A DNA stretch of 61,243 bases, from the IMG/VR virus record IMGVR_UViG_3300036850_000032, positions 1 to 61,243 of that record. One strand, given 5' to 3'. This document shows positions 39,471 to 48,009 of the stretch, piece after piece. Position 1 is the stretch's first letter; every line of letters begins with the position of its first letter. The notes beneath the pieces are model-generated. The model ran no database searches. It saw nothing but the letters and a program-made list of their open reading frames with translations, and was not told where the DNA came from. The position numbers and the translations under genes were made by a program. This DNA comes from a virus.

Positions 39471-40289
39471 ATGGCGGCGATCATGTTTCTGTCGGGCCAA
39501 GGACACGGGGGGGCGGCACACCGCCGCCCTCCCTATTTCCGTGGCACAAAGAAGCTCGGCCTCATCGGCAGCACGACCAACAACCAACATGCGCCGTGGC
39601 ATGACACGAGTTGGATGCTGGTCTCACACACCTGTAGCCGACCGGACTGCAAGCGTGAGCCAGATTGGTACTTTGACCTGCATCGGCGTGAGTGCTTCAC
39701 GCAGCGAAAGCGCTGGAATCTGAACTATCACCAGTGGCTCAAGACGCTGCAAACGCCGATCTTTATGCAGGAGGAGTGGAAAGAGATCCCGATGTCTGTG
39801 CGGTATCCGCTCGAGCGGGTGCAGGCGGAGTACGGCACCTCTGTTCATGCAGGGAACGTGTTCACCAATCACGTCTCCTACATGTTTCCGTTGGCGATGG
39901 CGGAGGGGATCGAGACGATTGGTTTGTTCGGCTGTCAGTACTCGGCCGCGGATGATCGCGGGCCGCAGCGCGACACGTTGCTGTATTGGATGGGGCGCTT
40001 TGAGCAATGGGGCGGCCGTCTCGTGATCCCGTCCCCGAATACGCTGCTGGCCGTCCCGCGGGGCTTGTACGGCTACGAGAGTCACGACGAGCACGGCAAG
40101 CTGGTACCGGAATACACCGCCGTCAAAGCCCCCGCCGCTTCCGCTCCTGTGGAGCCGTCACAGACCTTACGCGAGCGCGGCGCCGTGGTGATTGACATGG
40201 ATCGGGTGGAGGGTCGCCCGCCCCTGACACCGCCGCCGAATGGAGAGCCCATCGCATGGGATCGATCTGGACTGACACGGCACGCGTAA
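39471..40289 (+). CDS. DUF115-like Rossmann protein in the structural block
   Basis: 272 residues from ATG 39471. LGLIGSTTNNQHAPWHDTSW, PDWYFDLHRRECF, TNHVSYMFPLAMAEGIETIG and LFGCQYS follow the order of a phage family related to DUF115 enzymes. A Cys pair (CSRPDCKREP) may bind metal. Relatives act on nucleotide-sugars or pterins, so a virion- or envelope-modifying enzyme is plausible. The Pro-rich C terminus is disordered. Confidence 0.45.
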   Translation: MAAIMFLSGQGHGGAAHRRPPYFRGTKKLGLIGSTTNNQHAPWHDTSWMLVSHTCSRPDCKREPDWYFDLHRRECFTQRKRWNLNYHQWLKTLQTPIFMQEEWKEIPMSVRYPLERVQAEYGTSVHAGNVFTNHVSYMFPLAMAEGIETIGLFGCQYSAADDRGPQRDTLLYWMGRFEQWGGRLVIPSPNTLLAVPRGLYGYESHDEHGKLVPEYTAVKAPAASAPVEPSQTLRERGAVVIDMDRVEGRPPLTPPPNGEPIAWDRSGLTRHA

Positions 40290-40408
40290 TCGCGCGGATC
40301 TTCAGCCTGACGCGATGGGCGCGGGACTTACGCATGGCGCTCTATCGCGGGCAACCGATTCGCCTGAGACGCGGGCGACTGATCGTGAGGCCGCGTGCAT
40401 CCCGTTGA
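40256..40408 (+). CDS. Tiny basic protein
   Basis: 50 residues, very Arg-rich (RGQPIRLRRGRLIVRPRASR), overlapping the previous gene by 34 bases in another frame. A short membrane-adjacent N-terminal helix is possible. Unknown function. Confidence 0.4.
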   Translation: MGSIWTDTARVIARIFSLTRWARDLRMALYRGQPIRLRRGRLIVRPRASR

Positions 40409-40589
40409 AGCGGCGACGTGGCGGACCTGTGCGGCCTATCTGACGGCCTTACTCGAGGAGTACGGCCCGATGCCGGCGACGGCCTTGCGGAGAGCCGCAA
40501 AGGAATGCCGACAGATGGCTGACACGCAGGGCGATCCGCGCTGTCGGGTGCGGGAGATGCTCGCGACACGTGACGAGGTAGCCGTATGA
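40395..40589 (+). CDS. Small hypothetical protein
   Basis: 64 residues, GTG start. Helical, with TCAAYLTALLEEYGPMPATA; resembles a small winged-helix but without a clear motif. Overlaps both neighbours. Confidence 0.4.
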   Translation: MHPVEAATWRTCAAYLTALLEEYGPMPATALRRAAKECRQMADTQGDPRCRVREMLATRDEVAV

Positions 40590-40921
40590 CGAGACAAATG
40601 CTTTCTCTAATCGCCGGACTACTGGTGCTCACGGTGCCGCTGACTGCTCAGCGCGTACAGACGTACGAGCAGCTCACCGTGTCCAGCACGGCGGTGCTGA
40701 TCTCGGCCGCCACGTTGAGCAAGATGAACGCTGGACAAGGCGTCTTGCAGGGCGCCGAGATTCGCTACCGCTGCGACGGCACGGCCCCCACTACTACCGT
40801 GGGCACACCACTCCAGGTGGGCAGCACGATTACCTTCGGGAACGTCATCGATGCGCGGGCCTGTCAATTCATCAGGACGACTGGGACCGACGGCGTGCTC
40901 AATCTGAATTTCTGGCAGTAA
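40586..40921 (+). CDS. Sec-signal protein within the structural block (1 of 4)
   Basis: 111 residues. The Sec signal is MTRQMLSLIAGLLVLTVPLT, with cleavage expected after TAQ or before. The mature part is beta-type (TTVGTPLQVGSTITFGNVID), like a small head- or fibre-associated domain. A signal peptide on a virion-block gene is unusual. Confidence 0.5.
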   Translation: MTRQMLSLIAGLLVLTVPLTAQRVQTYEQLTVSSTAVLISAATLSKMNAGQGVLQGAEIRYRCDGTAPTTTVGTPLQVGSTITFGNVIDARACQFIRTTGTDGVLNLNFWQ

Positions 40922-40925
40922 GACC

Positions 40926-41600
40926 ATGACCACACACCTTCGGTCAATCGCGGCACTGTGCGTCGCGCTGCTTGCGATGTTCGCGATTGGATTGCCAGCG
41001 CAGGTCTCACAGACGCCTGGGCCGTTTGTGCTCGGGAGTGGTGCATTTACCCCTCAACTGTTTGGGCCAGTGGTCGGGAACTGCACCACGCCCGCGTACA
41101 GCTTTGCCGGCGATGGGAACACGGGCTACGGCGCGTCCAGTACTGAGACGTTGGTGCTGTGTACCGCTGGCACTGAGCGGATCCAGATTTCCAACAACAT
41201 CATCATCCTCGGATCTGGTGCGGCGTCGGCCTCGATTCGCTTTAACAACGCCCCCACGCTTGGATTCGGGACCTCCGTCTTCATGTCTGGCACGGCGCCG
41301 ACGATCAGCTCCGGCTTCGGCACCTCTCCGTCCGTCGTGGCGAACAACGGGACTGCCGCCTTCACGATCAACGTCGGGACCGGCGGCACGGCCTCTACTG
41401 GCGTGATTGGATTGCCTGCAGCCACCACGGGGTGGCATGTGCAGTGCCAGAACACAAGCACCAATACCGCGACCGTCTTCATCACGAAACAAACCGGCGC
41501 GACCACCACCACCGCCACCATCGGCAACTACGATGCGGCCGGCGCGGCAGCCGCTTGGGTGGCCTCCAACGTCCTCTTGTGCTCGGCGACGGGGTACTGA
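40926..41600 (+). CDS. Sec-signal fibre-like protein (2 of 4)
   Basis: 224 residues. A signal peptide (ALCVALLAMFAIGLPAQ) precedes a Gly/Thr/Ser-rich beta protein with short repeats (FGTSVFMSGTAPTISSGFGT), similar to head fibres or collar fibres. It would be exported if the signal works. Confidence 0.55.
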   Translation: MTTHLRSIAALCVALLAMFAIGLPAQVSQTPGPFVLGSGAFTPQLFGPVVGNCTTPAYSFAGDGNTGYGASSTETLVLCTAGTERIQISNNIIILGSGAASASIRFNNAPTLGFGTSVFMSGTAPTISSGFGTSPSVVANNGTAAFTINVGTGGTASTGVIGLPAATTGWHVQCQNTSTNTATVFITKQTGATTTTATIGNYDAAGAAAAWVASNVLLCSATGY

Positions 41601-41604
41601 GGCG

Positions 41605-42684
41605 ATGCGTATCGTGACGGTTCCTGTGCTTCTCCTCCTCAGCGTCGCCACAATGGGACAGATCCGGCGTGGCGACGGCAGTTTGGAAACCCCCATTTTG
41701 CCGGCGGACTGTTTCGGCACGGGCAAGGCGCTCACGATCGAGGCAGGACTATTCGGCTGCAACACGATTGAGGGCGGCTCTGGCGCTCCGGCCGATGCCA
41801 CCTATTTGACGCAGACCGCACACGCCGGCCTGAGTGCCGAACAAGCCCTCTCCGCGCTCGCGACGGGGCTGCTGAAAGTCACCAACGGCACGGGTGTCCT
41901 CTCCACCGCCAGCGCGCCAGCGGACTACGTGGCGACCGGCGATAGCCGACTCTCGGATGCGCGCACACCGCTCGGCCATGCCGCGACACACATCTCCAGC
42001 GGCAGCGATCCCATCAACGGCGCGACGACGGCCGTCCGCGGAACGGTCGAACTCGCCACCGATGGGGAGAGTGCGGCGAACCTCGTGCCACAGGCCAATG
42101 ATGCACGGCTGAGTAATGCCCGCACGCCCACGGCGCACGAAACGACGCATCGCAGCGGCGGCAGTGACGCGCTCTCGGTGCTCACCCTGTCCGGCTATCC
42201 GGGCGGCACGACGAACTTTCTTCGGGCTGACGGCGCCTTTGCCGCACCTCCCGGCGGTGGAGGCGGCGCTACCAAACTGATCGTCACCGCGGATCGCCAG
42301 AACACCACCACCACCTTTGCCGACGTAACGGACCTGACGTTGGCGGTGAGTGCCACGACGCGCTACGTGTTTGAATGCGTTCTGACGAGCACGACAGCCG
42401 TGTCGACGACGGCCATGCAAGTCTCCGTGAATGGCCCGACGCAGACCAGTCTTCGCTACACGGTCGAGACTGCCACGACCGCGTCGGCGACCCACCGCGC
42501 CACGCAAACGGCCTATGACACAGTCACGAATCCGGCGACGGGTGCCGCAGCCGTGCCCCTGCCGGTGTATCTGCGAGGGCAGATTCTCACCAATGGATCC
42601 GGCACGCTCGCCGTACGGTTTCGGTCGGAGGTGTCGGCGTCAGCCGTCAACATCCTCGCCGGTAGCTATTGTCTCGTGCAGTGA
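41605..42684 (+). CDS. Sec-signal fibre protein with SDARTP repeats (3 of 4)
   Basis: 359 residues. The signal is MRIVTVPVLLLLSVATMGQ. The middle carries fibre repeats (DSRLSDARTPLGHAATH and NDARLSNARTPTAHETTH), a motif of phage tail fibres. The C-terminal ~130 residues are a beta-sandwich-like domain resembling the end of the 99-1253 fibre. Probably a trimeric surface fibre. Confidence 0.6.
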   Translation: MRIVTVPVLLLLSVATMGQIRRGDGSLETPILPADCFGTGKALTIEAGLFGCNTIEGGSGAPADATYLTQTAHAGLSAEQALSALATGLLKVTNGTGVLSTASAPADYVATGDSRLSDARTPLGHAATHISSGSDPINGATTAVRGTVELATDGESAANLVPQANDARLSNARTPTAHETTHRSGGSDALSVLTLSGYPGGTTNFLRADGAFAAPPGGGGGATKLIVTADRQNTTTTFADVTDLTLAVSATTRYVFECVLTSTTAVSTTAMQVSVNGPTQTSLRYTVETATTASATHRATQTAYDTVTNPATGAAAVPLPVYLRGQILTNGSGTLAVRFRSEVSASAVNILAGSYCLVQ

Positions 42685-42696
42685 GGGTTGCTGATG

Positions 42697-43374
42697 TCAC
42701 CCCTCCATCGGCAGACGGCGACGACAAACGAGCACGAACTGGTACGCGAACAGCGTTGGCCAGAGACGTGTGATCTGGTGATGCAGCCAGTGCAGTGCGG
42801 CCAAGCGTCCGCCCCTCCCTGTCGCCGGCCACAGCAGCGGCAGCGGGACCGGTGTGGGCTGCACCGTGAGCACGATCAGGCCGGCATCTGTCATCAATTG
42901 GCGTGCCGTGCGACGCGTGAAAAAGCGGAGATGCGTGCGATCGAGAATCCCGCGATCCGTGTAGTCGAATCGCCCGCACAGCATCTGCAGGCGAATCCAG
43001 AGATGCGCCACATTGGGCACCGACACGAGCACGTAGCCGAACGAGCGCACCAGCGGCACCAGTCGTGTCAGCGTGGCCAGCGGATCGGGCAGATGCTCCA
43101 GCACGTCCCCAATCACGATCGCGTCGAACGCGGACAGTCCGGACAGATCTACCGTCTGCACGTCGCCGATGATCAGGCGGTCGCAGCTCGTCGCGTCGGC
43201 CACGGTTGCATCACATTCGATCGCGGTCACCGAGCACCCGTGCGCGCGCATGGCGCGACTCAGGTAGCCGCTCGCTGGACCGATCTCCAGCACCGTCTTC
43301 GATCGCACGTTGGCGATCCAATCGAGGATCTGGGCGTGAGAGCTGTAGTGGTCTGTGTCCTTGTAGGTGTACAT
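42697..43374 (-). CDS. Class I SAM-dependent methyltransferase (cargo)
   Basis: 225 residues from the ATG at 43374. VLEIGPASGYLSRAM is SAM motif I, AIVIGDVLEHLPDP is motif II, and RTHLRFFTRRTARQLM is typical of UbiG-like methyltransferases from glycan clusters. It is on the opposite strand to all structural genes around it and convergent with the fibre gene. It could modify surface glycans or virion components. Confidence 0.7.
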   Translation of the reverse strand: MYTYKDTDHYSSHAQILDWIANVRSKTVLEIGPASGYLSRAMRAHGCSVTAIECDATVADATSCDRLIIGDVQTVDLSGLSAFDAIVIGDVLEHLPDPLATLTRLVPLVRSFGYVLVSVPNVAHLWIRLQMLCGRFDYTDRGILDRTHLRFFTRRTARQLMTDAGLIVLTVQPTPVPLPLLWPATGRGGRLAALHWLHHQITRLWPTLFAYQFVLVCRRRLPMEG

Positions 43375-43395
43375 CCGCACGGCAGAGGGTAGCCC

Positions 43396-43503
43396 ATGAA
43401 CGCACGATTTGCCCAATTTATCGGACTCATGCTCCTGGCGGCGGTCTCGCTCGGTGCGCAGGAGCGCCTGGCGGGTACTCTCACGGGTAGTCCGCAGGAT
43501 TGA
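43396..43503 (+). CDS. Short Sec-signal peptide gene (4 of 4)
   Basis: 35 residues: a signal peptide (FIGLMLLAAVSLGAQ) and a 15-residue mature part (ERLAGTLTGSPQD). Divergent from the methyltransferase by 21 bases. It may be a remnant of a longer exported protein. Confidence 0.4.
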   Translation: MNARFAQFIGLMLLAAVSLGAQERLAGTLTGSPQD

Positions 43504-43893
43504 ATGCCACGCGACCGCTTTTCGCGTGAGGCGACCGCGAAGCACGCGGAAGACGTGGCCCATGAGATGTGGGAGACGGCACAGGCGGAGGACGAGAAGG
43601 ATCAGCGCGGCCTGTATCGAAAGGTGGGACTCCCGGCGATGTTAGCCGGCATCGGATTGGACCTCGCGAGCACGCATCACGTGATGAGTCGTGGCGGACA
43701 CGAAGCCAATCCAGTCTACGGGAAGGATGCGAGCTTCGGGAAAGTGGCCGCGATCAACGCAGGGATTGCGGCAGGGATCGCGCTGGCCTTGGATCGGGTG
43801 GCGAAGAAACACCCGAAGGCGGCAACGGCAGCAGCGGCCAGTATCGGTGGTGTGAGGGGCGCAGTGGCCGCCCGGAATTGGTCACAGGAGTAA
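43504..43893 (+). CDS. Small membrane protein (DUF5658-like)
   Basis: 129 residues. The start directly follows the previous stop. GIGLDLASTHHVMSRGGHEA, then NPVYGKD, matches a small membrane family with an Asp-x-x-Ser/Thr motif in the first span. Three hydrophobic stretches. Unknown role. Confidence 0.5.
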   Translation: MPRDRFSREATAKHAEDVAHEMWETAQAEDEKDQRGLYRKVGLPAMLAGIGLDLASTHHVMSRGGHEANPVYGKDASFGKVAAINAGIAAGIALALDRVAKKHPKAATAAAASIGGVRGAVAARNWSQE

Positions 43894-43898
43894 CCCAT

Positions 43899-44333
43899 AT
43901 GGCAGTTCTTGAGTATCCGTCGTGGCTCTATCACAAGGAACGCAAGCCACAGCTCGTCACCAGTCCCAGCCTCGGCGCGCGCATGCTCGCGGCTGGCTGG
44001 AGCGATACCCCAGCCACCTTCCAGACGCCTGAGCAGAAAGAGGCGGACCTCGATCCGCTCGGTCTGGGATCGGATGAATCGCTGGCGAAGGCTGACGCCG
44101 CTAAGCTCGAAGCGGAAGCGGAAGCGGAACGCGCAGCGCAACTGCACGGCACGTCGGCCGCAGTCATCATTGAATCGCTGGAGACGGTGGATGACTTGGA
44201 ACAACTAGAGAGAATCAGGGCGAGGGAGCAGAGCAACCCGGCACACGAGGGGGGCCGAAAAGGGGTGCTGGCCGCACTCGACAAGCGACTCAACGCGATT
44301 ATCGGTGAGCAGGTCGCGAAGGCCGGCGGATGA
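43899..44333 (+). CDS. Small virion-block protein with coiled coil
   Basis: 144 residues, with AGGAG six bases before the ATG. N terminus MAVLEYPSWLYHKERK, then an Ala/Glu coiled coil (AKLEAEAEAERAAQLHG). Common phage type found next to head-tail connectors. Followed by a terminator. Confidence 0.55.
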   Translation: MAVLEYPSWLYHKERKPQLVTSPSLGARMLAAGWSDTPATFQTPEQKEADLDPLGLGSDESLAKADAAKLEAEAEAERAAQLHGTSAAVIIESLETVDDLEQLERIRAREQSNPAHEGGRKGVLAALDKRLNAIIGEQVAKAGG

Positions 44334-44955
44334 GACGGACAGGCGCCGTCAGCGCCTTTTCAAGAGGCCAATGATATCTGAACAGTCGGTTGTGCAAGCA
44401 ACCTCTCGGCAGGCCGTACTCACGGCTCCATGCTTCTACGCTCAGTGTTCGTCCGTCAAACGTCATCAGTTGATTGGCGCGCGTGTTGTTCGCTTGCTCC
44501 GTGCGCGATGCCCAGACGCAATTCTCGGCCGAGTAGCCTTGGTCGTTGTCGCGGCGCTCCAGTGTCAGGCCGTCTGGGCATGGTCCCATATCAGCCAAGA
44601 ATTGCTCAAAACTGTCTGCCCATTCCGGACAGACGGTGATGCCTCTGCCTCCGTATCGGTGGTAGTTCCTGATCTTCGGATTACTGCAACGGGCTTTCAT
44701 GTTGCTCCAGCGCGTGTACTCCCTCGACTGAGAGTTTCCGTGCTTCGTGCTCCTGACGCGTGCAACATCATCGCGGTGGCAACCGCACGATCGCGTGTGG
44801 CCAGATCGAAGATTTGGAAGCCTGACGGTGATGACCGTACCGCAGATGCAGCGGCAGCTCACGAGTCGCTCCCGCTCTCCTGGCGCACGTCCTGCCTCGC
44901 CGAGAATAGTCAGGCGTCCGAATGTGTCGCCGGGGGTAATCTCGATGGCACGCAT
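44299..44955 (-). CDS. HNH homing endonuclease-like protein (minus strand)
   Basis: 218 residues from the ATG at 44955. N-terminal zinc segment (CRCICG and CGCHRDD). Then MKARCSNPKIRNYHRYGGRG and the core GLTLERRDNDQGYSAENCVW, the usual signature of the phage HNH/AP2-type family. The basic C terminus has an HTH-like end. It lies between a structural gene and the gp4-like gene on the opposite strand, overlapping the former by 35 bases. Confidence 0.72.
   Translation of the reverse strand: MRAIEITPGDTFGRLTILGEAGRAPGERERLVSCRCICGTVITVRLPNLRSGHTRSCGCHRDDVARVRSTKHGNSQSREYTRWSNMKARCSNPKIRNYHRYGGRGITVCPEWADSFEQFLADMGPCPDGLTLERRDNDQGYSAENCVWASRTEQANNTRANQLMTFDGRTLSVEAWSREYGLPRGCLHNRLFRYHWPLEKALTAPVRLIRRPSRPAHR
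44343..44361 (+). terminator. Rho-independent terminator after structural block one
   Basis: GGCGC and GCGCC arms with a 5-base loop and TTTT. It lies ten bases after the stop at 44333, and inside the 3' end of the minus-strand HNH gene. Confidence 0.6.
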
Positions 44956-45050
44956 TGCGACCTCCCTAGGGTCGTTGTGAATAGGGGCGCGGCCAGTGTT
45001 TCTGCACTGTCGCGTCCCGTCATTATAACGCCACGTCTGCACGGTGCCGC

Positions 45051-45797
45051 ATGACAGCAGATGACATTTCTACGCGGGCGTTGCGGCTGATTTCAGTCTA
45101 TGAGGCCAGCGAAACGCCTCCGAATGCGGATCTGGCTGAAGCCTTCGTTGTGCTCAATGAGTGGGTCGGCGAGCTGGGCACGTTGTCACCGACGATGTAT
45201 TTCCTGCTCCGTACCTTACACGTGTTGGCGAGCGGAACCGCGAGCTACACCATTGGGGCGGGGGGTACCATCAACATCCAGCGACCGACGTTTCTCCCGA
45301 AGGGCAACGCCAAGCTGATCATCGACAACACGGCGGCGGCGACGAGCATTACCGAAGTGCCGTTGGACGTGTTTACCGATCAGGAGTGGAAGGACATCCC
45401 GCAGAAGGGCTTCCAATCCTCGCAATCGCAAGGGATCTGGTACGACCACAACTGGTCCGCGGGGTTGGGCCGGATCTACCCGTGGCCCATTCCGAACGTC
45501 GCCACCACCACACTGGTGCTCTACACCATGCAAGCGCTCGCGGCCTTCGCGGATCGGAACACGACAGATTACACGTTCCCGCCGGGGTATGCGCGGGCGA
45601 TCCGCTACAACCTCGCGGTGGAGCTCGGGCCGATCTTCGAGCGGGACGTGCCGCCGCAGGTGGAACGCATCGCGATCAAGTCTCTCGCGGACATCCAGCG
45701 TGCGAACTTCCGCAAGACCTCGGCGGGGATGGATCCGGCGTTGTCCTGGAACTGGCGCGGCTCGGCCTATGCGATTCGCAGTGACACATTCAGATAA
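45051..45797 (+). CDS. Head-completion / tail adaptor protein (P22 gp4-like)
   Basis: 248 residues. DISTRALRLISVYEASETPP, then LNEWVGELGT, follows the pattern of P22 gp4, and PGYARAIRYNLAVELGPIF in the C-terminal half is characteristic. gp4 binds the portal ring after packaging and receives the tail hub. It overlaps the gp10-like gene by one base (TAATG). Confidence 0.72.
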   Translation: MTADDISTRALRLISVYEASETPPNADLAEAFVVLNEWVGELGTLSPTMYFLLRTLHVLASGTASYTIGAGGTINIQRPTFLPKGNAKLIIDNTAAATSITEVPLDVFTDQEWKDIPQKGFQSSQSQGIWYDHNWSAGLGRIYPWPIPNVATTTLVLYTMQALAAFADRNTTDYTFPPGYARAIRYNLAVELGPIFERDVPPQVERIAIKSLADIQRANFRKTSAGMDPALSWNWRGSAYAIRSDTFR

Positions 45798-47278
45798 TGG
45801 CCCGCTACCCCGCGTTTGTCGGCGGCTCCTACGTCTCGCAAAGTCCGATTGCGGATCAGCAGAGAACCGTCTGTTTTTACGTTGAGCGCTTGGAAGTTGA
45901 AGGTGGCAAGGCGCGCATGGTGCTGTACCCGTCGCCAGGCGTCGAAGCCTTCACGGCTGAGTTTGAACTCGCCCCAGCTCGAGGAAGCTTTTACCAGAAC
46001 GGCCGCTGTTTCTTCGTCATTCGCGATCGGCTCGTAGAAGTGTTTGACGATGGCACTCTGAACGGACTCGGCTCGGCCGGTCAGATGGTGCTGGATGGCT
46101 ACCCGGTGACCATGTCCGCCAATGGGGACGGCGGTGGCGAGTTGTTCATTACCACGGGCAACAACGGCTACATCTTCGATCTCCTCCTCAACTCCCTGGC
46201 GATTGTGCGCACCGGAGCGACGACTCAGGGCGGGATGCTCGACGGCTATTTCATCGCGCTCGACGCCGCGACATCCACGTTCTTTCTCTCGGATTTGCTG
46301 GATGGGACGACGTGGGATCCGACGCAGTTCGCGCAACGCACGATCGCCCCGGATGCGTGGGTCGCGATGACGGTGATGGACACGGCGCGGCAGTTGTGGC
46401 TGTTCGGGGATGAGACCTCGGAAGTCTGGTACAACGCCGGCACGTTCCCGTTTCCGTTCGCCCCGCATCCCTCGGGATTGATTCCGTTCGGCATCGCCGC
46501 GCGGTCCTCGCCGAAGAACGTCGGCGGTGCGCTGATGTGGCTGTCTCGCACGAAGGGCGGGAGTGGGCAAGTCATCAGAGCAGACGGGTTGAATGCGCGC
46601 GTGGTGAGCACCTACCCGATGGCGGTCGCGTTTGAGCGGTATCTGAGCACCTACGGACAGATGGCGCTGGATGATGCGGTCGGTGATGCGTTCGAATGGA
46701 TGGGGCACTGGTTCTACGTGCTGACCTTCCCCACGGCGAATGGGACATGGGTCTATGACCGCTCAACGGAAACATGGGTGGAGTGGCTGACGTGGATCGC
46801 GAATGAGAACCGCTACACCGGCTGGCGTCCGCTGTTTCATGTCAATGCGTTCGGTCAGCACTTGGTGGGCGATCGGCTGAGCGGGACCGTGTATCGGCTG
46901 GACGCCACGATCGGCACCGATGTCGCGGGCTTGCCGATTCGTCGGGTGCGCCGTGCCCCGGCACTCTCAATGGAAGGGCAGCGGATTTTCTACTCCAGTT
47001 TGGAGCTGTGCTTGGAGCCGGGCCTCGGCCTGAACAGCGGGCAGGGCTCGGATCCGCAGGTGATTCTCTATTTTTCTGATGATGGCGGAAAGACCTGGAA
47101 ATCGGCAGGCCAGCGCTCAGCCGGTCGCATGGGTGAGTATCAAACACGTGTGATTTGGAACCGGCTGGGCAGTTCAAGGGACCGCGTTTTCGAGGCAGTT
47201 GTTACCGACCCGATCCCCTGGCGCTACATTGACTGCTTTCTGACCGCGAAGCCTGGAATGTCTCGGAGAGTGGCCTAG
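45797..47278 (+). CDS. Packaged-DNA stabilisation / tail hub protein (P22 gp10-like)
   Basis: 493 residues. ARYPAFVGGSYVSQSPIADQ is the typical N terminus of the gp10 family, followed by blade-like repeats (GELFITTGNNGYIFDL, RQLWLFGDETSEVWYN) and a C-terminal beta domain. gp10 plugs the portal channel below gp4. A separate needle (gp26) is not recognised nearby. Confidence 0.72.
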   Translation: MARYPAFVGGSYVSQSPIADQQRTVCFYVERLEVEGGKARMVLYPSPGVEAFTAEFELAPARGSFYQNGRCFFVIRDRLVEVFDDGTLNGLGSAGQMVLDGYPVTMSANGDGGGELFITTGNNGYIFDLLLNSLAIVRTGATTQGGMLDGYFIALDAATSTFFLSDLLDGTTWDPTQFAQRTIAPDAWVAMTVMDTARQLWLFGDETSEVWYNAGTFPFPFAPHPSGLIPFGIAARSSPKNVGGALMWLSRTKGGSGQVIRADGLNARVVSTYPMAVAFERYLSTYGQMALDDAVGDAFEWMGHWFYVLTFPTANGTWVYDRSTETWVEWLTWIANENRYTGWRPLFHVNAFGQHLVGDRLSGTVYRLDATIGTDVAGLPIRRVRRAPALSMEGQRIFYSSLELCLEPGLGLNSGQGSDPQVILYFSDDGGKTWKSAGQRSAGRMGEYQTRVIWNRLGSSRDRVFEAVVTDPIPWRYIDCFLTAKPGMSRRVA

Positions 47279-48003
47279 ATATGCTTCCAATTGCGTCGTT
47301 GTCTGATTGCGTCGATCGTGCTCTTATGCACGTCGTAACGAGCCGCCACAACGTGCGCTGGCCAGCGACTCGCGCGGATCGCGAGCACATCTGCCGTCGC
47401 CAGCTTGGCATGATTGTTTCGTTCTCCGCGAGCCTTCAGGCCGGTCTTGGCCGCGTGTTGATGGTTTTGTTGCGGAGTGACGTACTCAAGGTTATCGAGT
47501 CGGTTGTTCTGCTTGTTGCCGTCTTTGTGGTTGACTTGATGGCCGGCTGGTTCTGGGCCAAGAAAGGCCAGAGCAACCAAACGATGAATACGCACGACTT
47601 TCGACTGGCTGTGTTTCGACAATTCAAGGGCGCTATACCCTCTCCTGAGATGAGGTTTGAGCGTTGGCCTCGGCAGGTAGCGGCATGCACGGCGAACGTT
47701 GCCAGCATCCGACACTTCATACAGATGTTCGTACCCAGCGATAGGGGCTGGACGCCACTGTTCAGGTGTGTCTGGGACAACCGGCACATCGTTCGGATCA
47801 TCGATGTGTTTCCAAGAGCGACGAGAGCGAATGCACCAAATGGCCGCGATTCCCACGCTGTAACGTTCGGCCAATATCTTCTGTGGTTCGGGGCTGCGGC
47901 GAATGGCTCTGATATCTTGTTCCGTCAACTTCGAAGTACCTACTTGGCTGCCTTGAGCGTGTTTCACACCACAAAGTTTAACCTCACCAACATTGAGGCA
48001 CAA
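47275..48003 (-). CDS. HNH homing endonuclease with NUMOD4 and duplicated HTH (minus strand)
   Basis: 242 residues from a TTG; a GTG about 13 codons downstream is an alternative start. The core is VRIHRLVALAFLGPEPAGHQ, then VNHKDGNKQNNRLDNLEYVT (HNH). It is preceded by the NUMOD4 segment APIAGYEHLYEVSDAGNVRR. Near-duplicate HTH segments sit at both ends (RYSVGIAAIWCIRSRRSWKH and RYDVHKSTIDAIRQRRNWKH). It lies in reverse between the tail hub gene and the next structural gene, overlapping the hub stop by four bases. Confidence 0.78.
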   Translation of the reverse strand: MCLNVGEVKLCGVKHAQGSQVGTSKLTEQDIRAIRRSPEPQKILAERYSVGIAAIWCIRSRRSWKHIDDPNDVPVVPDTPEQWRPAPIAGYEHLYEVSDAGNVRRACRYLPRPTLKPHLRRGYSALELSKHSQSKVVRIHRLVALAFLGPEPAGHQVNHKDGNKQNNRLDNLEYVTPQQNHQHAAKTGLKARGERNNHAKLATADVLAIRASRWPAHVVAARYDVHKSTIDAIRQRRNWKHI

Positions 48004-48009
48004 GCTTAA

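Noticed and set aside
44305-45054. Plus-strand 249-codon ORF opposite the HNH gene
   Set aside because: The minus strand has the HNH motifs; this frame has none and contains the terminator.
47281-48009. Plus-strand 242-codon ORF opposite the second HNH gene
   Set aside because: The minus strand carries NUMOD4 and HNH motifs; the plus reading is a shadow.
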